Source: Lenzites betulinus
Lineage: Eukaryota; Basidiomycota; Agaricomycetes; Polyporales; Polyporaceae
Reading direction: 5' to 3'
Assembly: GCA_022264855.1 (NCBI GenBank)
Contig: JABYQU010000001.1
Span: 62,001 to 126,000 of the forward strand
Length of the DNA: 64,000 nucleotides
Shown piece after piece: positions 10,632 through 23,299 of this stretch. The notes beneath the pieces are model-generated. The model saw only the letters and a list, made by a program, of their open reading frames with translations. It was not told where the DNA came from and made no database searches. Position 1 is the first letter of the stretch; each line of letters opens with the position of its first letter. The translations under genes and the position numbers were made by a program.

Positions 10632-13600
10632 ATGGGAGCGCACATACCAAGTTGCAAGTCGGGGGGGAGACGCATCGAGCCGCGAGCTGCGCCCATGCGC
10701 CTGCACCAACGTGCGCCCTTGCGCCCTCCGCGAATCGCGCCGCGCGCGTTCCAGCCTATGCACTACGTACGCCCTCGGAGACACACGACGTCCCGCCGCG
10801 CAGAGACGCGCGGCCAGTGCGCAATGCGCAAACGGCTCGACTGCCAGTGGGCAGGAACGCGCGTGACGCCCGTGGTTTGCTGCGGATCGCGCTGGGAACG
10901 CGTGAGCACAGCGCAGACGGTGCGACGATGCCAGTGGGAGGTACCAAGTCGCGCGGCGCGCCGTCACGCTGACGCGATTCTGTCGCGCAGCTCGCAGGGG
11001 ATAAGGGAGAAGGGCCGGGGCCGCCAGGGCCCGGGGGCGCGAGGACGAGGTCTTGTCGGACCGGCCGCGGACGCGCTGGGCGGGTGCGTGGAGTGTGCGG
11101 GGGCGCGCCTGGGGATCGGCGGAGTGTGCGGATGCCAGTGCGGGGGTGGGCGGCGGCGAGCGCGCCAGGCTGGGCGGCCGTGGACTTGCATGGAGAGCTT
11201 GTCGAGCCGTCTTGCTCGAGTCGCGCTGCGAGCGGGTGAGCATATCCGCGCCGTTCACGCTAGTGTGTGTGCGCTAGGGCACGCCGTGACGATGCGCACT
11301 CATCCCGGGACGGGCACATCTCTTGCTGCAGGCATGAACACATGCGAGGTGGTGGCGACCTTCGGCGTCGTCGTATCGTGCTGCGCGCGCGTTCGTGTAC
11401 TGCCTATGTGCATGGGAGTACCCATGTGAACGTACGGACGGACGGGGACCTGCGCGAAATGCGGTCAGCATGGCAAGTCGAACGAACGCCCACCAGATGG
11501 CATGAAACCGACGAGAAACCGACTCACCCGGATCGCGCCGAGACCGACGGTGCAGTCGTGCATTGTCCGCGGGAGTGTGCTCGAGGCGTATCGCACGATG
11601 CGGCGACGAACTCGCCCCGGAATGTGCATGCTGCTCTATGCACCCCTGTAAAACGCGCGAAAATGTCAATATTGGTTTCTTCGCGGATCGTCCCGTGACT
11701 CACTGAGCTCGTACGTATTGTTCACCCTAACGCACACGCGCAATACGAGCGGGGAGGCGCAAATCGTCCGCGCGCTGCGCCCCATTCTCTGTGTGCACCC
11801 GTGCAGCTCCCATGAAAACGCGCGACATTGACGCAGACTCGACCGACACCGATCGCGCTGAAATTGTACTGGCATGCACTTGGCGTGCACTCGAGCGCAC
11901 TCGCAAAGTCCCATGCGAGGCGGCGAAAAACTCGTCGCGGAATGCGCGATTTATTTTCTGCAACTGCTCAAACCCATGAAAATGCGCGAAAATGACGCGA
12001 ATAGTTTCTTCGCGGATCGGCGCGAGACTCGCAGGGCGGGCACGGGTTGTTCACAGCAGGGTGGACGCGAGATGCGAGAGCGGAGGGGCCAGGCGCCAGG
12101 CCGCGATGTCGCATTCTCTGTGTGCTCCCAGAGAACACATCTGCACATTGCACGACCACAACGTGCACGCGTTCGACGCGGATCGCGCTCGAGCAGGTCG
12201 TCGTATGCACTAGAGTGTGCTCACAAAGTATCGGGCCGAACGGGGAAGGTTTATTTTCGACGTCTGCATTTTCACTCAGGGCACCCATGAAAATGCACGA
12301 AAACTCGATATTTATTTTCTTTGTGGATCGCTCTGTAATTTTCTGTGTCCATATACGTTGCTCACAGCAAGGCGAGCACGAAATGTGAAGGCGGAGGCGT
12401 CCATCGCCAGCCCGCCGCGTGCTATTTATTGTGTGATACACAAGGCCCCGCCAGACGACGACGGCGGCGCCATCCGTGCGCGCCGCACACCCCGACGTCG
12501 ACACACAGTGCGCTGGACGACGCACTCGTGCGCCGACACAATCGCGCGGTGGGGAGACTGGACGGGGGAGGGGCACGCCGTCTCCTGAGGTGCAAGTGCA
12601 TGGGCACTGGTGAGCGGGGCCTCGGGCCCATCCGCGGCCGTCCCAACACGGCGGGCGTCGACGCGAGAGTGGGCGGCACTCGGGAAGAGCGGGAAGACAG
12701 CGCGGGGCAACGGGCACGCGCGGTGCACCGTTTCCCGGCGTTGCGAGCCGCTTCGATGACAGGTGGGGCACTCACCTGTTGTTGCGCGGCGTGCCGGGCG
12801 CGTTCCGTACTGCGGCTCCCATCTGGGGTGCGGAGCGACGAGCCCGGTGTCGTCGTCCCTGACGGCGATGCTGTCGAACTCGCTACGCTTGCGAGGGTGG
12901 GGGGCCGCGTAGAGCGTGCCCGTAGATGGCACCCGTCCGTGGCCGTCGCAGTGTGGCGGCGACATCGCCGGTCCATTCAGAAGGGCGGAGCACGGTGTGC
13001 AGCCGACGTCGTTGGAGATCGAGGGAGGCGACGGCGGGCGTCGGTGTTGTTTGAGGGTGGACTGGGCGCGTGCATGACATCGCGTATGGTGTTGTGTTTC
13101 GGGGGACACGGACACGCGTCGGCGCATGCGCGGGAGGGCGGTGCTGCGTCGGGGACCGCTTACGCATGCGATATTGGGCGAGAGACGATCTGGAGAGGAT
13201 GGGGTGAGCTATAAAGGGCGGGTGGGCGAACGGCGTTCTGCATCGCTCCTACCGTTGTCCTCTGTCGACGTCCGCGTGCGCGCACCGAGCCCGTCTGGGC
13301 TGGGGGCTGCGTCGTCGGGTGCGCATTCCTACTCGTCTCGTTCCCTGCTGTCGTTCCCTGCTGATGCTTGTCCGTGCGCCTCGAGCGCACCCGCGCGGCG
13401 AGGCTGAGCGTCGCGTTCTGCGCGACGCCTGTACGGTGAGTCTCTGTGCTATGGGCGAGGTACTAGATAGGGCTGATGTGGGGCATCTACAGAACATCCG
13501 AACGGATCCGTCGTGCGCCCCGCGTGTGCGTTTGCGCAGGCCGAGCCGAAGGCGGAGCCAACAGAGCGGGGTGGAGAGAGGGACTATGCGCAGGGAGGGA

Positions 13601-16600
13601 GGAGGGCGGTGGCTGTGAAGAAGGCGAGTAGGCGCACGGGCCCGTTGGAGTGCGCCGTGCGGGCGTCAGTACTTGGGCCGGCGTAGACTACATGTGAGTA
13701 GATGCGTGCGGCTGCATGCGCGTTGCGGCAGCAAGAGACGAGCTTTGCGTCGATTGCACGAGCAAGAGCGAGAGCGCACGAGAGGCCAGCGGCAGTCCGG
13801 TAGAGAGCGGCGGACAGGAGAGAGCGAGAGGCGGGCGCAGCGCAGGCGGCGGACGGTCGTGGGCGCCAGGAGCCAGGAGCCAGGAGGGTGGCAGTCGTGC
13901 GGCGCAAGCGCCATCGCGGCGCGGACGGCGTGAAGGCGGCGGCGAGAACGGGTCAGGGCAGAACACACTGGGCTACCGGCCCTCCCGGCGCCTAGACGCG
14001 AGCGGGCGCACCGGATCGATTGAATGCTGCCAGGAGCGAGGCTGCTTATGGCAATTCTGCCTGTCCTTCGGAACGTGCGCGTTCTGCATGTGCGCATCAT
14101 CTTCCATTCTCATCACTGCATCCCCTCGGACTATCCTCCCGCTCAAGCCCCTCCACACCTCCGAACATACCACTCCCACCGCGCAGACAGATACGTCGGG
14201 GTGACACTACGCGGGGCACCGCACCGCGTCTCGAACGCCTCCTGGCAGTGCAGGCCTCACCGCTCTCAGCGGATCCGGCTCGCAGCTCCTCCTCATCCGC
14301 CGTCCCACGCGTCCCTCTCCGCCGGGGCCAGCGAGGGCAAGACCGTCCGTGCGCATCGCCCCCGCACTGACGTCGAAAACCCGGACGAACGCCGGATCGA
14401 ATCGCCCTCGCCCTCGATATTAATTCCTGCTGTCTGTCATTGCTAGCTGCACCGTGACCCGCGACCCGCTGTATCGACGGCTTCGTCTCGCACGACAGAA
14501 TCATGAATGCACGCCATCACGCACGCACTGCGCCCGCTCGCCCGCGCACGCTGCCGCCGCGTCCTCGACCACGGCCGTGAGTGGGCGACCCATCACTTGA
14601 TCGCTCACGCTGCTCACGCCCGTCCGCTCGGCCCTTGTATACGCTCATGAATGCAGGTGGAGCAGCAGGCACTCTGGGCGCGTTCCAGGCGCACCCGCCG
14701 CCGCTTCGCGCCCGCCACGCCGGTGTCAGCCCTCGCCCACCAAGCACCGTGCGAGCCGGCCGCGGGCGAACGCACCCCCCGGGACATGGATATATTGCGC
14801 CGCGCGCGCGCGTCCAATCCGGAGCCGCGCCTTCCCTCCGTCCTTCCCAGGCTGCCCCAGCAGCGCACGGCCCTCCCATGCGCGGCGGCGAGCAGGTGCG
14901 ACTCGGGCTGGGTCGCGGTGGGCCACGGTGGGCGCAGACTGCGGCGCTCCCGCCGCGCGGACGGGAGCTGGCGTACGCTGGATGGGCACGCGCCGGAGCC
15001 CCAGAACGACACAAGGTTGTGGCACGAAGCGCCTAGCCTCCATATGGCCCCGTCCCCCGCCACAAGATCGCTCAAAGTCGGCTCGGCTCGCCCTGCCCCG
15101 TCCGCAGAATGCACATCCGCGCGCCCGCTGGTAGCGCTAGCGCCCCGCTGACCCTCGCGCGTCCCGAACGCCATCTCGCCGCAGATGATGGACGCAGGAG
15201 GGCGCGAGGATGGTCTCGAGAGGAGGAGGAGGAGCCGACGGTCCCCGGCAATACTTGATCGGCGCCCCGATCGGGCCTGAGCTGCCAGATCGGGCTCGCG
15301 GAGTCGGCAACTCTCGCGTCTGCCCCTCGGTAATTATACCCCTCCCCCGCCCTGCGTCGCTCTACCTCCTCTGCTCCTCGTCGACGCACGATTGCACCAA
15401 GGCACGCGTGGTCACCGCGGCCGTGGGGCATCGCTGCGTGGGCGACGCGCAACAGCGGATGCGATGCGGGTCAGACGCGTTCAGTTCAGTTCAGTTACAG
15501 TTGCGATCCGATCACGATCCCGCCGGCTCTGGCGATCCTGGTCGCCCCTCCCTCCGTCTATCCATCCGTTGGCGTGCCCACGATTGTCCACCGCGATGTG
15601 TATCCCGATGCCTTCTGCGTCAGCGCGAACCTTCGCGACCACACCGGTGCCATAACCTCGAGCTTCCCATCCATATCGCACACTAGCGCGCGCGCGACGC
15701 ACCACGCCGCGGTATGTAGCGCCCAACGGCACGCGTACATACGGAGAACGTAAAAACGGAGGGCCTGCAGCAATTCATCGAAATCGGCTCATGCCTCGTC
15801 TCGCCTCGTCTCGCTGCCCAACGTAACATCCACGAGCACGCCCCGTCTCCGTCCCGTCGGACCACCCCGCTCACCTTCGACTTCCCTCCCGGCCTGGGCA
15901 AGGAACGCGCAGCGGCCACCCTTCCCAGCGGACCGCGGCCAGGGCGCGAACGCGAACTCAAAACGTGCGGGCCCTGCGTCTGGTGGCGGGATATCTTCTA
16001 TGCTCTGGCTATCTGCACTCTCCTCCGCCGACGCGCCTACACGCGGAGTTCATTATACGCCTGCGCGGTCGCGGGCCTCCACGGCAAGCGCGGCATATGA
16101 ACTACGCGCGGACGAGGGCCAGCGCTGGCATTGATAATCCCAGCGCGCCGTGCTCAGCGGCGGCGGCGGGTACGTACGTACAAGCTGTAGCGCCTCCTCC
16201 GAGTCTTGCGGCACTGAATACTGAGCGTTGAATCCACAGATCTCGGGCCTAATCGGAGTAGCGCCCACGTGTCGCGTCCATCTCCTCGCTTTTGGAACGC
16301 GATCTGAAGTTGCGTCTAGCTACAGTGAGGCGCAGCCCTCAGACAGCGACCAGTACTGACCGCGGTGCTGCGTCTGAGTCTGCAGCTCCCCCGGATTCCG
16401 CAATGCTGCGCCGGACGCACAGGTTTTAAGGTCTCAGAGTCAATGCTACGTCCCGCGGCCGGGAATCGCGGAGCGTCCGGGAGAGCGCCGCGGAGCCTGA
16501 GCATGCTCGTGAACTCTCGAGTCTGCATGTGCAGGGCGCCCGTGTCCTATATCATGATCTGGGCAAGACATACCCCGCCGGCCATCCTCTGTGACCCTTG

Positions 16601-17940
16601 GCGCGTGGGGATGCCGGACATCATAGGCCTTCGGAATAACTAGTGCTCACTACTCAATACTTAGGTGTGGTGAAGGCGATCGTAGCGCGGGCTCGGACTG
16701 CGCACCATCGCCAGAAGCGCGCGCAGCGTCATAATCATATCGGGGCAGCGCGCTGCTGCAACAGCAAGGATGGCAGCTGGCGGGTTCGTGATTTCGAATC
16801 GACTCGCGCAGCTGGGGAAGCGGAAGCGGATCCGTGGCCGCTGGCGAGGAAGCACCGGCACTCTTCGCGCGCGCGAGCGACTGTCCATGTCAGTAAGTAC
16901 TGGGGCTGGCATCTTCCATGCGGGGACGCGGGGACGCGGGCGTGGCATGGGCGTGGGCGTGGGCATGACACGACGCGCGACCGCCGACAGCTGGGATGCC
17001 ACTCCGCGCGGGCTCGAGTCTCCGGAGGACCCTGCAGATGACGCGCGCAGGGGTGGGTCACGGTGATGCAGGCAGTGTCAGTCTGAGTCTATACAACTGT
17101 ACAACTGGATCCGAGGAGGAGGAGGAGGCGCGCGCGGTGGCGCATGTACGAGAGCGCGAGGTTGGTACACTCGTGGGCACGCGTACATGATATAGCCCGG
17201 ACTAGCTGTGTTAGCTATACACACACGCCTGCCCCATGAGCTTCATTCGTTGGTAAGTACTGCAGTGCGAGTATCCTATACCTGGTGCGTGCGCTACCGG
17301 ACGCAACAAACCTTGAAGTACTTGGCCTCCGACTCCGAGGCTCCGGGCGCCACCGCCGCCGCACATCCGTAACATATCGGCAATTGCAAGTACCTCTGCT
17401 CCCATATACAGCAAGACGTGCGTTTCATACGGTCTGTCTCTACGCCGAGGAACCGCCGCCCAGTCGTATATCCTGTACGCATATTATTATACGGTACACG
17501 GCGACCGTGATGCGTAAAAGGCAAGTCAGCCCGGGGATCCTGCCTATTGATGCGTGCACATCGCGGCCCGTCGCGCGTTGCCTCCCAACCCACGTCCGGC
17601 CATGTGCACCGCGACATACTTATCCATCTCAACCGTTCGGGTCCGTCGCGACTGGTCGTTGAAATAAACTGGTTGATATGCCACACGCAGAGACGCGTCG
17701 ACGTGAATGTATTATATCACCGAATGCCATGGAGCAGCAGCAGCAGCCCGAGGGGCCCGGCCGCGCTGCGTCACCACCGCGCTACCCCACACATACCGGC
17801 CGAGTTGCTGCGCAACCGGAGGCCCGCCGCAACATGTGCTCCCGAGTGCGTCGTGCGAGCCTGGGACTGCGCAGCCGGCTGAGCGCGCGGCCCCAGACGG
17901 AGGAGATGCGGACATCGTGCAGCGGGCGCCGCCGGGCGAT
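10632..17940. repeat. Large GC-rich direct repeat, copy B
   Basis: Second copy of the element at 1-7244, in the same orientation, offset 10631 at its left end and about 10696 at its right end, so it has about 65 net extra bases. Extra or missing blocks often lie in short direct repeats (for example an extra GCCAGGA-like unit near 13870), which suggests replication slippage after duplication. The right end at 17940 passes straight into unrelated single-copy-looking sequence. No coding function is recognised. Confidence 0.93.
13209..13443 (+). promoter_or_regulatory. TATA box and donor-like site in copy B
   Basis: Copy B equivalent of the 2578 site: CTATAAAG at 13209-13216 and GTGAGT near 13436, with the sequence between them the same as in copy A as far as I compared. 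Survival of both elements in both copies fits function or recent duplication; the sequence alone cannot separate these. Confidence 0.4.
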
Positions 17941-19380
17941 CTATGACGCTTGGGAGGACATGGGAGGTGTCTATAGGCGCATGTCTATGTGCGTCATTGA
18001 ACAGCTGCAGGCATTGAATAATGAGGGACTCCCAGACGAGCTCGAGAGTGAGCGATGTGATTCAATACCACCTCGCACCTCGAACAGGTAGGCATGTTTA
18101 ACCAGTCCTCGTGGAGGATCGCGCACGCAGCCGGCAGGGTGATGCATCGAACGTACGGGCCCGAGCAGAAAACACACGTTCACACTCCCGCAGGACCGGG
18201 CACGAAGACCATCCGCAACCCGAGCCACGCCGAACCGCGCGCTGCAGCGAAAGATCGAACGTGCAAAAGAAACATACGACTCGCTCAGTGCTCACCAGGT
18301 CTCCGCTCGAGTACGCGCCGATAATGATAACAAACCTGCGCGGATGTATTATTGCACGCGCACGCACGAGGGCCGCGTGCGCATGCATATGCCAGGCACC
18401 CGCCCCCCAAAATCCCCGCGCGCCGTCTTCATGATCCTGCGAAGTGCGGGGCGGCCGCGCGCGGGAACGACACGGGATCCGCGTGCATTCGCAGCGGGAG
18501 AATACGAAGCGGCCAGCCACGCGCCGCCCGCGCTGGCAGCGTCGGACGCCACCGGTGTCGTCGCGAGCGAGGCTACTGCGCCCGACCTGCCTGTCGCGGC
18601 GGAGCGCTGCTCAGGCTGCACGGAGGCTGTCCCGACCCCGCTTCGGCGGCAGGCGAAAATCCGGGGGAGGAGGCGTGCGCGCTGGGCATGCGCTGGGCAC
18701 ACAGTGTGTCTGCGTCCGAGCCCTAATGGAGATGACAATGACATCACGTCCCGGGCCTCCGACGAGGGCTGGGCGACACGTAAAAGCCCCGCCGGGGCCG
18801 CCGAGATTGAAGTGGCCCCGGAACGCGGATGGCCTTTTGCGGGAGGACATGACGATCTTCTCTCGGGGTCTGAGAAGTAGCTCGAGCATTCCTGATTCTG
18901 CGCTGGCGCAGCTGCGAATTTGGTGACGGCTCGCGCTGCGGCCGCAGAAACGGGGTCGTAATGTTGAGGCTCGGGGTCGCGACGAGGATATGGAGCTCCT
19001 AAATGGCGTTTGTGCGGGTGACAAAAGGGGATCGATCGCCCTAGCTAGGGAACATTTCCGGCCGAGGGTAGATCACCGGTCTGTGTCCCGTGTCCTAGTG
19101 TCATCAGCGAGCAACCAGTCGCAGTTAACGTTGACCAGTGTCATGCCACTTACCTACGTATCGGAAGACTTGGGAGCGATCTGACAGGACTTGAGGGAGT
19201 GATGAGGGAGGCTCAGCACACGATAGATGGTACAAACGGAGCATTACGCAGCGTTGAGCGAAGTGCCATAAGCAGACATATGGGTTACATGGTGCGTCAT
19301 GATAGAAATAGAGAGTGCAGCGGCGAGAAGATCCAGAACACCCATATAGCCATAGCTTGGCACCCCCAAGAACAGAGTGT
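17941..19380. other. Gene-poor stretch after copy B
   Basis: GC-rich to about 18950, then of ordinary base composition. Overlapping open frames of 100-180 codons exist near 18340-18880 on both strands, but they are arginine, alanine and proline rich shadow frames without family resemblance. The segment next to 19381 is the 3' flank of RPS5. Confidence 0.5.
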
Positions 19381-20280
<900 letters not shown>

Positions 20281-21053
20281 TTTGATGGGCTGTAGGACTT
20301 GAGGAGAGCCGCGGGGGGACCTTTTACAGAGTTAGAGAACGTCGAGGTCGATGGCCAGTTGCCGCTGCACGCACTGAGATTGTTTGACGGTGTTGTGCCC
20401 CGCCACCAGCAGAATAAGGTTTGCGTCTGGCGGCAAAGCCCGCTGCAACTGTACAGTTCCTCTGTAGTCTTCCTCCGGTCCGGGCGCTCCGTCGAGGCTG
20501 GTTGTGGAAGGCTTCCAAGTTCGCGCAGATCTCTCAGCTGTCGAAGCTGTCGAACTCTTCAAGTTCTTTCTGAACTCGGCCATCGCTCTCAAGCCACTCT
20601 TTGCTCCCGGGTCGTATATCACTCGATGTTTCGGGCTTTGATCAATACGTGCTAACAAACAGTAGTGCTTTGTGGACGTCCACACCGTTCGCGTTCTCTG
20701 TGCGGGACCTCCAAGTGTCTGGATTTCATTTGTTCTGTAGCTTCGAGCGATGTCATGCGCCCTGCTTTTCTGTCATTGCCCATGTTTTCCGGAATTCCTG
20801 CGCTTCTGGCTTGGTGCATCCGAAACGGGATTGGTTCTGTGAAGGGGCGAGGCTACCTTACGCCAGTGTCATAAGAAGCCGCCCTTCGCCACAATCTAAG
20901 ACGGCGATCGTGACAGGTTTTCCTCGATGGGCTGCGAGATCGCTCCCGTCTTCGAATTCTGCTCTTCACATTGCCCCTATAAAATGCCCGCTCAAGACAT
21001 TCGCGACCGCTTCGCCCTTCTTTCTCTCGCTCCTCCTCCCTGCTGAAACAGAC
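20281..21053. other. Intergenic, divergent promoters
   Basis: Lies between the RPS5 start and the coiled-coil gene start, so it should hold both promoters. A minus-strand open frame of about 80 codons (20332 to about 20580) is present but ends only 52 bases upstream of RPS5, where its promoter or leader should be. I do not call it a gene. Confidence 0.5.
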
Positions 21054-22746
21054 ATGACCTCGGAACGTGTAGAACATACCACTCTCGTCGGGTCATTTAC
21101 CGACAACGACCACGCGCGTCATGCTACGGCGGGACGGGATACTGCGTAAGTACATACGTATGCATTCATTGGAATACGCGCTCACCGCGATCAATTAGCC
21201 GGCTCAGTGGCTCCAATTTGCCTCCCAAGCCACAGCTCGCTGCTGATGAGCGAGGTACTTCATATCATAAAAGTAAAACGCGTCTAGGCCGCCTACGTGA
21301 GTATCATTATGCGTGCTCCCACCGACCATGTTGTAACACAATCATAGCCAAAGAGAAACGACGTTCGGCAGTCTTGAGGTCCGTCTCCCCGGGGTCCTTC
21401 ACCGAGGACCGTGATGGGCGGCACACGCCGATAGAAGCGACGCACTGCGGCCAATCTTGGAGCGACGGTAACAAGGAAAACCTCCAACATAGCAGTCCAT
21501 ACCGCTCGGTTGCGAAGGATGCAGCTGTTCACTCACAGCGCTACGCGGAGACTAGCCACTCGAGGTTGCTCACAGTCGATGCGTCTCCCTCAGCCTCGTC
21601 GGCTTGGGCCAGCGAGCCGCTGGTGGCGTCAGGAGTTTTCCCGAATTCTCCATCGGGTCCCTGCATCCACCTTACCCGAGGCGGCGCAGCGGTTCCTATA
21701 CACCTTGAATCTCTAGGCGATTCGCCCCAGGAGATCATCGCTCTGTTGAAGACTTTTTCTGGCCACCCGTCGGAGCGCGGGCAGTGGATGATCGTTGCCG
21801 CTCACTATCGTAGTAGAGGAAGCGCCTCAGCCGCGCTTGCAGTAGTCACTGCCATGATAGAAGGTGCGGCATATTCGTATCATACGACATCTACACCGTT
21901 AATATTACTCTTACAGTCATGCGGGCGGTTGGGATAGAGGAATGTCAACTGAAGCCGGCGATGCTCATGCTGTCCAGCTGCCACCTAGATGTAAGGAAGC
22001 AGCTACGATCTCAGGCAGGATGCGAAACGGCGGACAGCAAGTATCACTTTGAAAAAGGGTGCGAAGGTCTACGACGCGTCTACGGCGCCTTCGTTCCTCC
22101 GTCGTCGACGCCCCTCGCATCGAGTCATACGCAGCCCTTCTGCTCTACAACCGCCGAGATCTTCGCGAGCACCAAGAACGATAGTCATCATTCCGAGCAG
22201 CCCATCCCGCTCACGGAAGCCCCGCGTTGCGATGATCCTGCTTCGACAATTTCCGCCCGCTTCTCTCCGCAATACGCCAAACTCAAGATACTCGAGCGGG
22301 AGGTGCGGTCCTTGCGTGATCGCCAAGTGGACCAAACGGAGACGCTGGACCGTACTCGGGCTGCAAAGCGCAAACTCGAGGACGATCTGCAAGCAGAGCG
22401 GCGGGTACGGGCCAGGCTCGAACGAGAGCTGGAACAAGCCGAAGCCGACGCCTCTGGGGCCCATCAAGGCGAGAAGCATGCTCTTGAGCGGTGTCGCACT
22501 GAGGTGGACACGCGAAGGCGTGCGGAGGTGAGGGCAGAGGAGATGCAGCAGGAGGCGATGGAGGTACGAGCGGCGCTGGAGCCTAAGGTCGCCGAGTACA
22601 CGAAGCGGGAGAGGACGTTCACGGATCTCTTTGGTAGGCTGGGCGTAGCTTTCCTGAAGGCTGCGAGCGGCGATTTGAGAGAGGTGGCCAAGGCTGCGAG
22701 TGGAGAGTCGAGGGAGGTATTGAACATGAACTGTGGAAGAACGTGA
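21054..22746 (+). CDS. Coiled-coil protein of unknown function, 511 aa
   Basis: Four exons: 21054-21145, 21199-21296, 21348-21863 and 21917-22746, with introns of 51-53 bases; all joints keep frame. The N-terminal third is polar, serine rich and probably disordered. Around residues 175-300 is a helical segment (SGHPSERGQWMIVAAHYRS, then ALAVVTAMIE and GIEECQLKPAMLMLSSCHLD) that resembles the tandem-helix region of a family of uncharacterised Agaricomycete proteins. Residues about 355-475 form a strong coiled coil (KLKILEREVRSLRDRQ, then long arginine and glutamate heptads), followed by a short helix FTDLFGRLGVAFLKAASG. No catalytic motif is visible. Its promoter is shared in orientation with RPS5 (divergent). 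The gene structure is well supported; function is not known. Confidence 0.75.
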
Positions 22747-23299
22747 AGATGCTACGCAGACTGTACGAATATCCCTTATATTTCTGTAATTAAGTTATAG
22801 CCACTCGATTGTGAAGCATATGTATCGATAAAGATGTGGAGAATGGAAGTTGTGTTGCGCGTAGTAGCCGAACTTATAAATAATGACACTCCAAGTACGG
22901 TGTGTCGGGATATGGACCATGCGCAGAGGTTGCTCAATGAAACGGATAGTACTTGTACCTGTTCCGCTGTGAAGCAGTGGTCCGACAGCTTGGCTCGCAT
23001 GCTTCGGGATACAGATGTCCCGGAGGATCTAGACCGGTTCACGGAAAAGTAGGAGGTATGTGACGAATATAGGATGTTGTGACCGTACTATGTTAGTAAG
23101 GGTCTGCGATGTTCCCGCTAGGCGGTAGGGCGAGATTAGCCTCGCTCAGGGCGAATCTTCCAGAAGCTCTTGCCGAGGCGATGGCGCGGCGTTGTGGACG
23201 AACATGTATAGAAATCCTTCAAATTCCCCCGTGTCGGCTGTACATAAGAGTGGTACTAGTACTAGGAGTTAGTCGGTACAGTGGAAACGGTGCAGCCCG
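22747..23299. other. Convergent intergenic stretch
   Basis: Between the coiled-coil gene and the end of the BTB-like gene. A 72-codon plus-strand open frame at 22834-23052 reads as a plausible amphipathic peptide but lacks a promoter or family match. I treat it as 3' flank unless transcript evidence appears. Confidence 0.4.

Noticed and set aside
1..17940. Tandem rDNA repeat, because the apparent period is about 10.6 kb
   Set aside because: None of the highly conserved 18S, 5.8S, 28S or 5S sequences is present in either copy or the spacer.
1..17940. LTR retrotransposon with 7-kb terminal repeats around a 3.4-kb core
   Set aside because: No gag, protease, reverse transcriptase or integrase frame, no primer-binding site or polypurine tract, and 7 kb is far beyond normal LTR length.
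1..18000. Many long open frames (up to about 420 codons) on both strands of the GC-rich region
   Set aside because: They overlap each other on both strands, are rich in Arg, Ala, Pro and Ser, shift frame between the two repeat copies at single-base indels, and match no family. They are expected by chance at this GC content.
20332..20580. Small minus-strand gene upstream of RPS5
   Set aside because: It would end 52 bases before the RPS5 start codon, where the RPS5 promoter or leader must be, and shows no family features.
22834..23052. 72-codon plus-strand gene after the coiled-coil gene
   Set aside because: No promoter, no splice support and no recognised motif; could be chance.
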